Below, piece after piece: positions 18,224 to 25,837 of a stretch of DNA of 64,000 nt. The translations under genes and the position numbers were made by a program. This DNA is from an uncultured Clostridia bacterium. GTDB lineage: Bacteria > Bacillota > Clostridia > TANB77 > CAG-508. The stretch lies in assembly GCA_947581805.1 (NCBI GenBank), contig CANPVM010000004.1:48741-112740 (forward strand). The letters run 5' to 3'. Under the pieces are notes generated by a model. The model was not told the DNA's origin. It ran no database searches and saw only the letters and a list, made by a program, of their open reading frames with translations. Each line of letters starts with the position of its first letter. Positions within the stretch are counted from its first letter, which is position 1.

Positions 18224-18676
18224 ATGTATACGATAGAAGAATTTGATAATGAAAAAACAAAAGTATTAAAATATGTCATGTACAAAAAAAGAACAGAAAG
18301 GGAAATAAAAACAAAATTTAAAGCACTTATTGAAGAAAATTTATTAGAAGATATTATAGCAGAGTTAAAAGAAAATGGTTATATTAGTGATGAAAACTAT
18401 ATAGAAAGAGCAGTACATGAATTTATGGCATTAAAAAATCTTTCTATAAAAGAAATCAAATATAAATTAGCTTCCAAAGGAATTTCAAATAATTTAATAG
18501 AAGACTATGTGCAAAAAAATAGAGAAGAACTAGAAGAATATGAACAAAAATCAGCAGATAATATTGCAGTTAAAAAATCAGTTAATATGGATGAAACAGA
18601 AATAAAGCAATATTTAGTAAAAAAAGGCTATACAGAAGAACATATAAAGGAAGCAATAGAGAAAATCGAAGAATAG
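18224..18676 (+). CDS. recX: Regulatory protein RecX
   Basis: 150 residues, all helical, with the repeated RecX pattern: VLKYVMYKKRTEREIKTKF, then NGYISDENYIERAVHEFM and IKYKLASKGISNNLIEDYV. RecX limits RecA filament growth, and its place right after recA supports the call. The ATG follows AAAGGAAAAAAGA. Low-complexity Lys/Glu codons dominate. Confidence 0.85.
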   Translation: MYTIEEFDNEKTKVLKYVMYKKRTEREIKTKFKALIEENLLEDIIAELKENGYISDENYIERAVHEFMALKNLSIKEIKYKLASKGISNNLIEDYVQKNREELEEYEQKSADNIAVKKSVNMDETEIKQYLVKKGYTEEHIKEAIEKIEE

Positions 18677-18749
18677 AACAATATATATAAATAGAAAACT
18701 ATAAGAATAAGTAGAAATCAAATAGTGTACGTTAGGAAGGAAATAAAAC

Positions 18750-19511
18750 ATGCAAAATGTATTAACATTAGAAACAAATAAATATGCTATCAAATTAGAA
18801 AATTTCGAAGGGCCACTTGATTTATTATGCCATCTAATAGACAAAAATAAAATGAACATCTATGACATCAAATTAAGTGAAATTACAGACCAATATATAG
18901 AATATTTAAATCAAATGGAAAAAATGAATTTAGAAATTGCTAGTGAATTCTTAATTATGGCATCCACTCTTTTATATATAAAATCCAAAAATTTATTGCC
19001 AACAGAAGTAGAAGATGAAAGAGAGTTAACAGAAGAAGAATTATTACAAAGAATTATTGAATATAAAAAATACAAAGAAATATCGAGTAAATTAAAAGCA
19101 TTCTATGAAGCAAACAAAAATAGATGTTATAAAATACAAGAAACAATAGAACTTCCAAAACAAAAATTGGAACGAGAATATGAAAAAGAAATGATTATTA
19201 CATTATATAGCCAAATGATAGAAAACAACAAAAATCGTTTAAACCAAAATGCAAAAAATATTGAAAAAATAGCAATTACCGATACTTACACTGTAGGAAA
19301 TAAAGTAAAAGAAATGTTTAGAGAACTGTTAAAAAAACCAAGATTTGTATTTAACAAATTATACAAATTATCAGAACACAACAAACAAGAAGTAGTAACT
19401 GCTTTCACAGGACTATTAGAATTATCTAGAAGAAGCAAAGTAACCACTTCTCAGGAAGAGTTATTTGGAGATATTGTAGTAGAAAAAGCAAAACATTCTA
19501 ATCAAGTATAA
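18750..19511 (+). CDS. scpA: Segregation and condensation protein A
   Basis: 253 residues. The kleisin partner of SMC starts with the typical YAIKLENFEGPLDLLCHLID and continues with KMNIYDIKLSEITDQYIEYL. The middle, EIASEFLIMASTLLYIKSKNLLP, is also typical. The C-terminal winged helix ends in VVTAFTGLLELSRRSKVTTSQ. scpB is not seen next to it; ytfJ-type genes follow, as in many Clostridia. Confidence 0.95.
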   Translation: MQNVLTLETNKYAIKLENFEGPLDLLCHLIDKNKMNIYDIKLSEITDQYIEYLNQMEKMNLEIASEFLIMASTLLYIKSKNLLPTEVEDERELTEEELLQRIIEYKKYKEISSKLKAFYEANKNRCYKIQETIELPKQKLEREYEKEMIITLYSQMIENNKNRLNQNAKNIEKIAITDTYTVGNKVKEMFRELLKKPRFVFNKLYKLSEHNKQEVVTAFTGLLELSRRSKVTTSQEELFGDIVVEKAKHSNQV

Positions 19512-19550
19512 ACAAGAAAATAATGGAAAAACTAATACCGGAGGGAAACC

Positions 19551-20210
19551 ATGGTATTAGTTTTTATTTTTTTAGGCATGATTATTCTTTTCTTACTAAT
19601 TTTTGTACTTCTTTTATTATCTAGTATTCGAATTGAAATTAAAAACTTAGAATTAGGAAGTAAAAAAACAATAACTTATAAAGGAAGAACAAATTCTGCA
19701 GTAAAGAGTGACTATCAAGTCAAAATAGGAATATATTTTTTAGAAAAAATTCCACTTCTTTGGGTTTCATTAAATAACCAAAAAATGAGAAAGCTTTATA
19801 CAAGTAAGCAATTAGAAAAAATCGACTTCAAAAAATTAGAAAAAAACGTTCCGTTAAAAAAGCAAACATGGGCTATATTAAAGGCACTTAAAATTAGAAT
19901 CAAAAAATTACAACTATACATTAGCATAGGAACCGAAAATGCTATTTTCACTTCCTATATCATCGCATTTTTAGGAAGCATTATAGGAATTTTACTGCCA
20001 CACCTTACAAAAAAAGAACAAATTCAAAATTGTCACTATACTGTAACACCTATTTATCAAGATAAAAATGAATATCATCTTCATTTAGATAGTATAATTT
20101 GCATCAAAATAGTACATATTATTTATAGTAGTATGTTATTAACAAAGAAAGGAAGAGTGAAATATGAGCGAACATCCAATAGAAGGGCTTATGCTTACCG
20201 CAATGAATAG
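19551..20210 (+). CDS. DUF2953-type membrane protein
   Basis: 219 residues with one N-terminal membrane helix (FIFLGMIILFLLIFVLLLLSS) and a possible second one (FTSYIIAFLGSIIGILLP). The layout and position immediately before ytfJ match the DUF2953 family of sporulating Firmicutes, whose function is unknown. GGAGGG precedes the ATG. Its 3' end overlaps ytfJ by 47 bases in another frame, implying tight translational coupling. Confidence 0.7.
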   Translation: MVLVFIFLGMIILFLLIFVLLLLSSIRIEIKNLELGSKKTITYKGRTNSAVKSDYQVKIGIYFLEKIPLLWVSLNNQKMRKLYTSKQLEKIDFKKLEKNVPLKKQTWAILKALKIRIKKLQLYISIGTENAIFTSYIIAFLGSIIGILLPHLTKKEQIQNCHYTVTPIYQDKNEYHLHLDSIICIKIVHIIYSSMLLTKKGRVKYERTSNRRAYAYRNE

Positions 20211-20790
20211 CATTAGAGATATGGTTGATGTTAATACCATTATCGGAGAGCCAATTGAAACATCAAATAACATTGTAATAATACCTATTTCAAAAGTAGG
20301 TTTTGGTTTTGCAGCAGGAGGTAGTGAATTTAAAGGAGAAACTATTGACGAATATAGTAAAAAAGAAAAAGAAGAAGAAATTCAATACAAATTACCATTC
20401 GGAGGAGGTAGTGGTGCAGGCGTCAGCATTTCGCCAGTTGCCTTTCTAGTCATTCAAGGAAATAGTGTTAAACTTCTTCCAGTTAGCCATAATTCTGCAT
20501 TGGACAAACTATTAGACTATGTTCCAGACTTAATGGAAAAAACAAATGCTATGTTAAATAAACAAATGAATAACAAAAAGGAAGAGAAGAAAGAATTTGA
20601 ACGAAAAATAGAAAGACAAAGAAAAGAAGAAAAGGAAGAAAGAAAAGAGCAAGAAAGAAGAATGGAAGAAAACGGAACCATTATCGTTCCAAACGTAACC
20701 AAAATTCATCCAAAAAGAAATAAACCAGTAAAATATGAATTTGAATACGATGAACTACCAGTAGAAGAGGAAAACGAAGACGAAGAATAA
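20164..20790 (+). CDS. ytfJ: Sporulation protein YtfJ (GerW family)
   Basis: 208 residues. The N-terminal family block is seen in EHPIEGLMLTAMNSIRDMVD, then NTIIGEPIETSNNIVIIPIS, then KVGFGFAAGGSEF and PFGGGSGAGVSISPVAFLV. The C-terminus has a highly charged Lys/Glu coiled tail (about residues 135-170) longer than in B. subtilis YtfJ. It is a spore protein needed for germination in some species. The ATG lies inside the previous gene, behind AAAGGAAGAG. Confidence 0.92.
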   Translation: MSEHPIEGLMLTAMNSIRDMVDVNTIIGEPIETSNNIVIIPISKVGFGFAAGGSEFKGETIDEYSKKEKEEEIQYKLPFGGGSGAGVSISPVAFLVIQGNSVKLLPVSHNSALDKLLDYVPDLMEKTNAMLNKQMNNKKEEKKEFERKIERQRKEEKEERKEQERRMEENGTIIVPNVTKIHPKRNKPVKYEFEYDELPVEEENEDEE

Positions 20791-20847
20791 ACAAGAGGGA
20801 CGCCCCTTTTCGTTCCATTTTGGAACAGTAGGGACACCCCTTCTTTT
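20791..20847. repeat. Repeat element copy 1 (GAGGGACGCC...GGGACACCCC)
   Basis: Starts right after the ytfJ stop with ACAAGAGGGACGCCCCTTTT, then CGTTCCA-TTT-TGGAACAG, then TAGGGACACCCCTTC and a T run. A close copy sits right after the thyA stop at 52331. It contains an internal GTTCCA/TGGAAC hairpin. Confidence 0.8.
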
Positions 20848-20879
20848 TTATTTTAGCTCATAATATACTAAGAATACAT

Positions 20880-22082
20880 TTACCTTAATACACGAAACCA
20901 GTCAAAGAAAATTCGCTCTAACATATTAGAAACACTAATTTTCTTAACCTCTGTATTAGATACAATATCTACACTGCAAAGCGTTTCACCATTCAATTGA
21001 TAAAAAATTTCACCAATCTTTTGACCTATAGAAACAGGGGCGCAAATGGTATCTGGCAAAGACACTACTTGTTGAATATTGGAACTAGAACCTTTGGTAA
21101 GTAGTGCCCCGCAATCTTCATTAAAAATAACATCTATTTGCTGAGTGGTACCTTTTGCCACAGGAATGCTCTTTAATACATCACCTGCTTTTGCAAATTG
21201 TTCATAAGAATAGTTGCTAAATCCATAATCTAATAACTTTTGTGCTTCTTCAAATCGAACCTTGGTAGAAGGTGCTTTCATAATAACAGCAATTAGAGAT
21301 AAATTATCTCTAGTGGCACTAGCAGATAAATTATATAAAGCAAGAGCCGTAGAACCTGTTTTTAAGCCAGTTGCACCTTTATAGTTTCGAATTAGTTTAT
21401 TTGTATTAGTAAGCTGAGACTTACCATCTCGTAAAGTATCCATCCAAATAGTTGTATAATTCATAATACTAGGATGCTTGTTTAATAATTCTCTAGACAT
21501 AAGAGAAATATCATAACTAGAAGTAACATGACCATCAGTATCAAGTCCATGGCAATTTTTAAAAGTAGTATCATTCATTCCTAATTCTTTTGCTCTATTA
21601 TTCATTTTTTCTACAAAAGCTTCTTCTGAGCCAGCTAAGTATTCTGCCATGGCAACGGTGCAATCATTAGCAGAAGCTACGCAAATTGCCTTTAACATTT
21701 CATCTACAGTTAATTCTTCTCGTACGTCTAACCAAATTTGAGAACCACCCATACTAGCAGCTTTTTCACTGCAAGGAACCTTATCTGTTAAAGAAATAAT
21801 ATTACTATCTAAAGCTTCCATAATGAGCAAAATACTCATTAGTTTGGTAACAGAAGCGGGGCGAAGCTGTTCATGGCAGTTATGTTCATATAAAATTTTT
21901 CCAGAATTTTGTTCTATTAAAATAGCGCTTTCAGATTCTAATTCTAAAGTGGGAGTAGGAGTGGTAGTAGTTTCAAGAGCAGGTTCTTCCGACCATATAA
22001 AAGAAGTAGTATAAGCAAATGAACTAGAAAATGTAAAAAAACAAAATAAGATTACCAAAAAGCTAGGTAATAATTTACGCAT
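20880..22082 (-). CDS. D-alanyl-D-alanine carboxypeptidase (DacB/DacF-like)
   Basis: 400 residues. A signal peptide (LPSFLVILFCFFTFSSSFA) precedes a penicillin-binding domain with the three active-site motifs: S-x-x-K in RPASVTKLMS, SxN in CVASANDCTVAMAEYLAG, and KTG in GLKTGSTALA. A C-terminal PBP5-type domain follows, and the end (ERIFFDWFRVL) may be an amphipathic membrane anchor. Such enzymes trim pentapeptides in vegetative wall or spore cortex. The upstream promoter looks sigma-E-like, which would favour a DacB-like cortex role. Confidence 0.9.
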   Translation of the reverse strand: MRKLLPSFLVILFCFFTFSSSFAYTTSFIWSEEPALETTTTPTPTLELESESAILIEQNSGKILYEHNCHEQLRPASVTKLMSILLIMEALDSNIISLTDKVPCSEKAASMGGSQIWLDVREELTVDEMLKAICVASANDCTVAMAEYLAGSEEAFVEKMNNRAKELGMNDTTFKNCHGLDTDGHVTSSYDISLMSRELLNKHPSIMNYTTIWMDTLRDGKSQLTNTNKLIRNYKGATGLKTGSTALALYNLSASATRDNLSLIAVIMKAPSTKVRFEEAQKLLDYGFSNYSYEQFAKAGDVLKSIPVAKGTTQQIDVIFNEDCGALLTKGSSSNIQQVVSLPDTICAPVSIGQKIGEIFYQLNGETLCSVDIVSNTEVKKISVSNMLERIFFDWFRVLR

Positions 22083-22113
22083 AGTAGAAAACCTCCTATC
22101 AAAGTTTAATTTA

Positions 22114-22140
22114 TATATATGAAAAAAAGAAAAAAATATG
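22114..22140 (-). promoter_or_regulatory. sigma-E-like promoter of the carboxypeptidase gene
   Basis: On the minus strand CATATTT, 12 bases, CATATATA. This resembles the sigma-E pattern (ATATT, 13-15 bases, CATACA-x-T). A similar pair precedes cotJA. Low information content, so tentative. Confidence 0.4.
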
Positions 22141-22179
22141 TAACAATCTTAAACTCATTTATCTATTTAGACATAAAGC

Positions 22180-22220
22180 AAACTCTCCTTATTAAACTTT
22201 TTGTTTTATAAGGAGAGTTT
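22180..22220. terminator. Terminator after the VanW-domain gene or stand-alone hairpin
   Basis: Arms AAACTCTCCTTAT and ATAAGGAGAGTTT are perfect complements. The hairpin stands between the VanW-domain stop and the start of the dac gene, both on the minus strand. Confidence 0.7.
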
Positions 22221-22259
22221 ATTTTAATACAATTTATTTTCTTTTTCTATATGAAAAGC

Positions 22260-22930
22260 TTATAATTGAATAAATCTAATTACAATGGATTCATTATCTG
22301 TAGCGGCTTTAATACCGAATATCATAATCTAAATCATTACGAAATTTAAAATCTAAAGAACCATAGGAAACAGTAGCATCTTTTCCTTCAGGAACATAAC
22401 CAACATTTTTTCCATGTTCATGCCTTTCAATGACAGTTAAATTAGGAACATTGAGTACGGCATTATATAAAGTACTACTTACTTGGCAGTTCCCACCACC
22501 GATTCCTCTTTCAGTTTTTTGATTAATAATGACACTAGCTTCCTGATATCCTCTTTCTGTCGTTGGCTCACCAACAATTTCATTAAAAGAGAAAGTTTCA
22601 CCGTTTACGTATAATTGTATTATTTAAAATAGAACAAGTAATACCAATATTCGTTAATCTTCCTGCTTCTTTATCTTTTATAATAGTAGAATAAGAAGAA
22701 ATTTCATTTTCATTAGACGTATTTTGAATAATTTCATTAGCATTTTTCAAAATATTAGCAATACGGTTTTCAGCTTGCTCTTCATTAACATTACGAAAAG
22801 TACCTTGATTACTATCATTTTGTTGAATAGGTTCTATATTATTATTGTTACGTTTATAATTGAAAAAGAAAATAACTGCTAAAATAATTACTAAAATAGC
22901 AATGCACACAAAAATACTATATTTTTTCAT
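22260..22930 (-). CDS. VanW-domain protein, membrane anchored, with two +1 frame breaks
   Basis: The frame from the ATG at 22930 (AAAGGAG 7 bases upstream) hits CGG TGA at 22603-22598. Skipping that C continues as GETFSFNEIVGEPTTERGY, GIGGGNCQVSSTLYNAVL, HEHGKNVGYVPEGKDATV and DFKFRNDLDYDI, the complete VanW core. There it meets CGG TAT TAA (22317 onward); skipping the C again continues as GIKAATDNESIVIRFIQL to the stop at 22260. Total 222 residues with one N-terminal helix (FVCIAILVIILAVIFFF). VanW domains occur in envelope proteins near peptidoglycan functions; the exact role is unknown. Two identical-type breaks in one well-conserved domain argue against decay. Confidence 0.85.
22315..22317 (-). 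other. +1 recoding site 2 in the VanW-domain gene (ATT CGG T)
   Basis: About codon 205. Zero frame would end at CGG TAT TAA. Skipping C gives GGT ATT AAA, restoring the last strand of the domain (I-x-I-x-A, then I-x-I). Confidence 0.7.
22601..22603 (-). other. +1 recoding site 1 in the VanW-domain gene (AAA CGG T)
   Basis: Codon 110. Zero frame is CGG TGA, a stop. Skipping C gives GGT GAA, the conserved Gly-Glu of the family motif P-G-E-x-F-S-F-N. Confidence 0.85.
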
Positions 22931-22993
22931 ATACAAACTCCTTTAAATTCATTTTTTCTTTAGTATTTCCAAAAGGAAAGAAAATATAAGCAG

Positions 22994-23021
22994 TTGACAA
23001 AATTTAAAAATATAGTATAAT
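22994..23021 (+). promoter_or_regulatory. sigma-A promoter of the 23055 gene
   Basis: TTGACA (22994-22999), 16 bases, TATAAT (23016-23021). Confidence 0.75.
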
Positions 23022-23054
23022 TAAATATGTAAAACAAATTAGGGAGAGAAAAAA

Positions 23055-23219
23055 ATGATAGCGAAAATTTGGAAAAAAGCATTACTTTTTATCTTGCTAA
23101 TTGCATGTTTATTCAATATTGTAATAAAAATTGTGCATAAAAATTCTTTAAACCAAGAACTAGAATCATCTGCACAATATATACAACAGCAAGAAGCAGA
23201 AAATAAAATAATCAAATAA
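23055..23219 (+). CDS. Small membrane protein, 54 aa
   Basis: MIAKIWKKALLFILLIACLF, one membrane helix, then a charged tail rich in Gln and Glu. Its shape (short cytoplasmic start, helix, short coiled tail) is like small divisome or septum-initiator type proteins, but there is no specific match. It has a consensus promoter and an AGGGAGAG ribosome site 6 bases before the ATG, which support it as a real gene. Followed by the rpmE promoter. Confidence 0.6.
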   Translation: MIAKIWKKALLFILLIACLFNIVIKIVHKNSLNQELESSAQYIQQQEAENKIIK

Positions 23220-23235
23220 AAATATTGTTTAGGGC

Positions 23236-23264
23236 TTGAAAAAAACAAAAAAACATGTTACAAT
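23236..23264 (+). promoter_or_regulatory. sigma-A promoter of rpmE
   Basis: TTGAAA (23236-23241), 17 bases, TACAAT (23259-23264). Confidence 0.7.
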
Positions 23265-23295
23265 AAAAAACGGCTTTTAAAATAGAAAAACAAAC

Positions 23296-23311
23296 GTATT
23301 TTGCAATACGA
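23296..23311 (+). promoter_or_regulatory. Small hairpin in the rpmE leader
   Basis: CGTATT-TTGC-AATACG is a perfect 6-bp stem with a 4-base loop in the leader, about 40 bases before the ATG. It could be part of an L31-type autoregulatory leader; this is inference. Confidence 0.35.
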
Positions 23312-23353
23312 AATGATAAGTTTAATAAAATGAGAGGAAGAGGTGAATACAGA

Positions 23354-23554
23354 ATGAAAGAAGGAATGCATCCAGAATATACAGAAGCAACAATTACATG
23401 TGCTTGTGGAAATGTAATGAAAACAAATTCAACAAAAGCAGATATGAAAGTTGATGTTTGTTCAAAATGCCATCCATATTGGACAGGTAACTTAAAAAGA
23501 GAAACAACAGGTGGTAGAGCAGATAAATTTAAGAAAAAATATGGAATTCAATAA
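23354..23554 (+). CDS. rpmE: 50S ribosomal protein L31, zinc type
   Basis: 66 residues from the ATG at 23354 (MKEGMHPEYTEATITCACGN), the usual L31 start. Upstream in-frame ATGs are not needed. The zinc ligands are C-x-C in CACGN and C-x-x-C in CSKCHPYWTG. This is the zinc-containing form, found when zinc is sufficient. A terminator follows at 23562. Confidence 0.97.
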   Translation: MKEGMHPEYTEATITCACGNVMKTNSTKADMKVDVCSKCHPYWTGNLKRETTGGRADKFKKKYGIQ

Positions 23555-23561
23555 AAAGTTG

Positions 23562-23593
23562 AAAAAAGAATGGAAAAAATCCATTCTTTTTTT
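23562..23593 (+). terminator. Terminator after rpmE
   Basis: AAAAAAGAATGG and CCATTCTTTTTT arms with a T run. Confidence 0.85.
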
Positions 23594-23724
23594 ATGTCTC
23601 TTTGGGGATGTTTTTTAAAGAGACATTTATGGTAAAAAATAGACAAATTACAAAAATTATGATAAAATGAACAAAATAACATAATAGAATATTTTCCAAT
23701 ATGCGCATAAGGAGGAATAACAAT

Positions 23725-24087
23725 ATGAGAGAAATGCGGAAAGTAGAAAAAGCAGTTAAAAAATATGAAAGGTTGTTAGTACAAAATCCACAAAATGCAA
23801 AAGAATATAAAGAGGATTATCTCAAAGATGTAGAATTACTAATTGCTGTTGTAGAAACCTATATTAAAGACACAGCAGAAGTGCTTCAAACTTGGTGTGA
23901 TACTAGTGTAAAAGTATGGGATTTACCAACTAACAATGTATTTCAAAAAATAAAAAGGGCAATAGGTATGGCAATTTCAAATCATTACTTGAATCTTTTA
24001 AGCAAGGAAATGGTAAAAGCTGGAAAATTCCAAGAGCCACTTGCATTAATTAAAGAAAGATTTGAGCAATTCCAATACTTTTGCTAA
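23725..24087 (+). CDS. Unknown helical protein, 120 aa
   Basis: The ATG at 23725 follows AAGGAGG by 9 bases. MREMRKVEKAVKKYERLLVQ is followed by a wholly helical, soluble protein; no family is recognised. The fourth codon is CGG (ATG CGG AAA), one of the few in-frame CGG codons in the window; a +1 shift there would stop at once (TAG), so it must be read as sense or the gene starts at the ATG at 23734. TAGACA with 17 bases to TAAAAT lies upstream at about 23640-23668. It stands between rpmE and the pilin-like gene. Confidence 0.55.
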   Translation: MREMRKVEKAVKKYERLLVQNPQNAKEYKEDYLKDVELLIAVVETYIKDTAEVLQTWCDTSVKVWDLPTNNVFQKIKRAIGMAISNHYLNLLSKEMVKAGKFQEPLALIKERFEQFQYFC

Positions 24088-24223
24088 AAAAGAAATTTAT
24101 TTAAAACCATAAGAAAACTTTTCTAAAATTTATTTTTTATTCATATTACTTGCGATTCTAAAGAATTTATAAACTAAATCTATTATTGCAAATTGATTAC
24201 TTTGCAATAATCAAAAACTGCAA

Positions 24224-24247
24224 AGAGGGTGTCTTTTGACACCCTCT
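24224..24247. terminator. Hairpin AGAGGGTGTC/GACACCCTCT
   Basis: Perfect 10-base arms around TTTT. Lies in the 392-base gap 24088-24479, which also holds a palindromic GGGACGTGTCC element and the promoter of the pilin-like gene; I see no gene in this gap. Confidence 0.6.
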
Positions 24248-24251
24248 TATA

Positions 24252-24285
24252 TGTGTGGAAAGATTTGGGACGTGTCCACATCTTT
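24252..24285. repeat. Palindromic element, left of the pilin-like gene
   Basis: TGTGGAAAGATTTGGGACGT continues as GTCCACA. It shares GGAAAGATTTGG and GACGTGTCC with the inverted complement of the element at 25726-25758. The two bracket the 24480 gene. Confidence 0.7.
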
Positions 24286-24328
24286 ATATTATGCACATTT
24301 ATAATTTTGAAAAATGTTATAAAAAATA

Positions 24329-24357
24329 TTGACAAAAGAAAAATGTATTTGTAAAAT
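24329..24357 (+). promoter_or_regulatory. sigma-A promoter of the pilin-like gene
   Basis: TTGACA (24329-24334), 17 bases, TAAAAT (24352-24357), leaving a leader of about 115 bases. Confidence 0.7.
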
Positions 24358-24479
24358 AATTTTAAAAAATGTAGTAACTTATAAACATAATACAGAAATA
24401 AGTATATTTGCATAAAAAATGATAATAAATTAAAAAATTGGGTAAATTTATAAGAAATAATAAAAATGGAGGAGAACCA

Positions 24480-25718
24480 ATGAAAAAAATTATTAAAGAA
24501 AAACAAAAAACTATTAAAGGAATAACCCTAATTTCACTTGTAATAACTATTATAATTTTAATTATATTAGCAGGCATAAGTATAAACTTAATATTAGGAG
24601 AAAATGGACTATTTACGAAAGCAAAAAATGCTAGTGAGGAAACAAAACTTGCAAGTGAAAAAGAAAAAATGGAATTTGTTGTTACTGAAATATTATTAGA
24701 TACTGTTGACAAAAATCAGAGTCAAACAATCACAGCTATTGATATACAAAACAAATTAAATGAAATATATGGAAATAATAAAGCAATATTAACTATAGCT
24801 GATGAAAATCATTTTTTTATAAATATGATAGAGAGTGAAACTACTTATAAAATTGATAGTTATGGGAAATTTGATGAAAATATTATTAATTGGAAAATGA
24901 TAAAAAGTAACATAGAAGCTCCATCAGAACAATTAAATAAAAATATAATTGGAATTGGAAATAATGGAAAAAGTATAAACATGGATTTGTGGGAATTTTC
25001 AAAATTAGAAGATGGAACATATAGATTAAATGAAATGCAAACTATAAATTCAGATGCAAATAAGGGATATTTAGGCGGATTTACAGAAGAAGGAAAAATA
25101 GAAGGAGATATTCCTGTTTTTATAAGTGAAGACAAGGGAAAAACTTATAGTCCTGTAACAAGTTTGGAAAATACATTTAGGAATTGTGAAGAATTAGTTA
25201 TTGCACCAAATATTCCTTTTACTATAACCAATATGAGAAATACTTTTGCTGATTGCACAAAATTATTGACATGTTCATTAGTTCCAGCAAGTGTTAATGA
25301 TTTATACGGAGGATTTGCAAGAACTTCTTTAAAAATAACTCCTATATTACTTAACTATGGAAGTATGAAAATGTCGTTTTATCATTGTTTAGATTTAGAG
25401 AAAATAACAAATATCCCTTATGGTGTCACAGATTTAAGTGGAGCCTTTAGAGGAGCTATTATTAAAAATTCTCCAGAAATACCAACTACTGTTATCGATT
25501 TAAGTACTACGTTCTCTAGTACTAAAATTGAAGTTGCTCCATATATACCAAGTTCAGTTGAAAATATGACAGAAACTTTTTCGTATTGTTATAACTTAAC
25601 TGGAAATATTGTAATAGATGCTAATCCTAGTGAATATACAGGATGTTTTAAAAAAACAGGAAATATTACATTAAGTGGAAAATCCACTTTATTAGATGAA
25701 TTATTATCAACGAAATAA
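24480..25718 (+). CDS. Surface protein with type IV pilin-like N-terminus and DUF285/BspA-like repeats
   Basis: 412 residues from the ATG at 24480 (GGAGGAG 7 bases upstream). The start has a class III signal: TIKGITLISLVITIIILIIL, where cleavage after Gly would leave a methylated N-terminus. From about residue 220 there are repeats of the form F-x-x-C-x-x-L-x-x-A-P-x-I-P-x-x-V-x-x-M (for example ENTFRNCEELVIAPNIPFTI), as in BspA-like or lipoprotein DUF285 repeats, usually adhesion modules. It is flanked by two related palindromes and has its own promoter, so it could be a mobile or recently inserted surface gene. Confidence 0.7.
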   Translation: MKKIIKEKQKTIKGITLISLVITIIILIILAGISINLILGENGLFTKAKNASEETKLASEKEKMEFVVTEILLDTVDKNQSQTITAIDIQNKLNEIYGNNKAILTIADENHFFINMIESETTYKIDSYGKFDENIINWKMIKSNIEAPSEQLNKNIIGIGNNGKSINMDLWEFSKLEDGTYRLNEMQTINSDANKGYLGGFTEEGKIEGDIPVFISEDKGKTYSPVTSLENTFRNCEELVIAPNIPFTITNMRNTFADCTKLLTCSLVPASVNDLYGGFARTSLKITPILLNYGSMKMSFYHCLDLEKITNIPYGVTDLSGAFRGAIIKNSPEIPTTVIDLSTTFSSTKIEVAPYIPSSVENMTETFSYCYNLTGNIVIDANPSEYTGCFKKTGNITLSGKSTLLDELLSTK

Positions 25719-25725
25719 ATATGAG

Positions 25726-25758
25726 CGGAAAGATTTGGACACGTCCCAAATCTTTCCG
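25726..25758. repeat. Palindromic element/terminator, right of the pilin-like gene
   Basis: 13-base arms CGGAAAGATTTGG and CCAAATCTTTCCG around ACACGTC, then a T-rich run. It doubles as the gene's terminator and shares sequence with 24252-24285. Confidence 0.8.
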
Positions 25759-25778
25759 TTTTCTTTTTTGTTTTTCTC

Positions 25779-25807
25779 TTGAAAAAAGTTAGAAAATGTA
25801 ATAAAAT
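25779..25807 (+). promoter_or_regulatory. sigma-A promoter of miaB-mutS
   Basis: TTGAAA (25779-25784), 17 bases, TAAAAT (25802-25807). Confidence 0.7.
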
Positions 25808-25837
25808 AAAGCAAATGTCGAAAAGGAGAAAAAATCA

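Noticed and set aside
22598..22603. Stop-codon readthrough or TGA reassignment at CGG TGA sites
   Set aside because: Reading through TGA stays in the wrong frame; the downstream protein lies in the +1 frame, and three sites have no adjacent TGA.
24088..24479. A gene in the 392-base gap before the pilin-like gene
   Set aside because: Only short frames without ribosome sites; the gap holds hairpins and a promoter.
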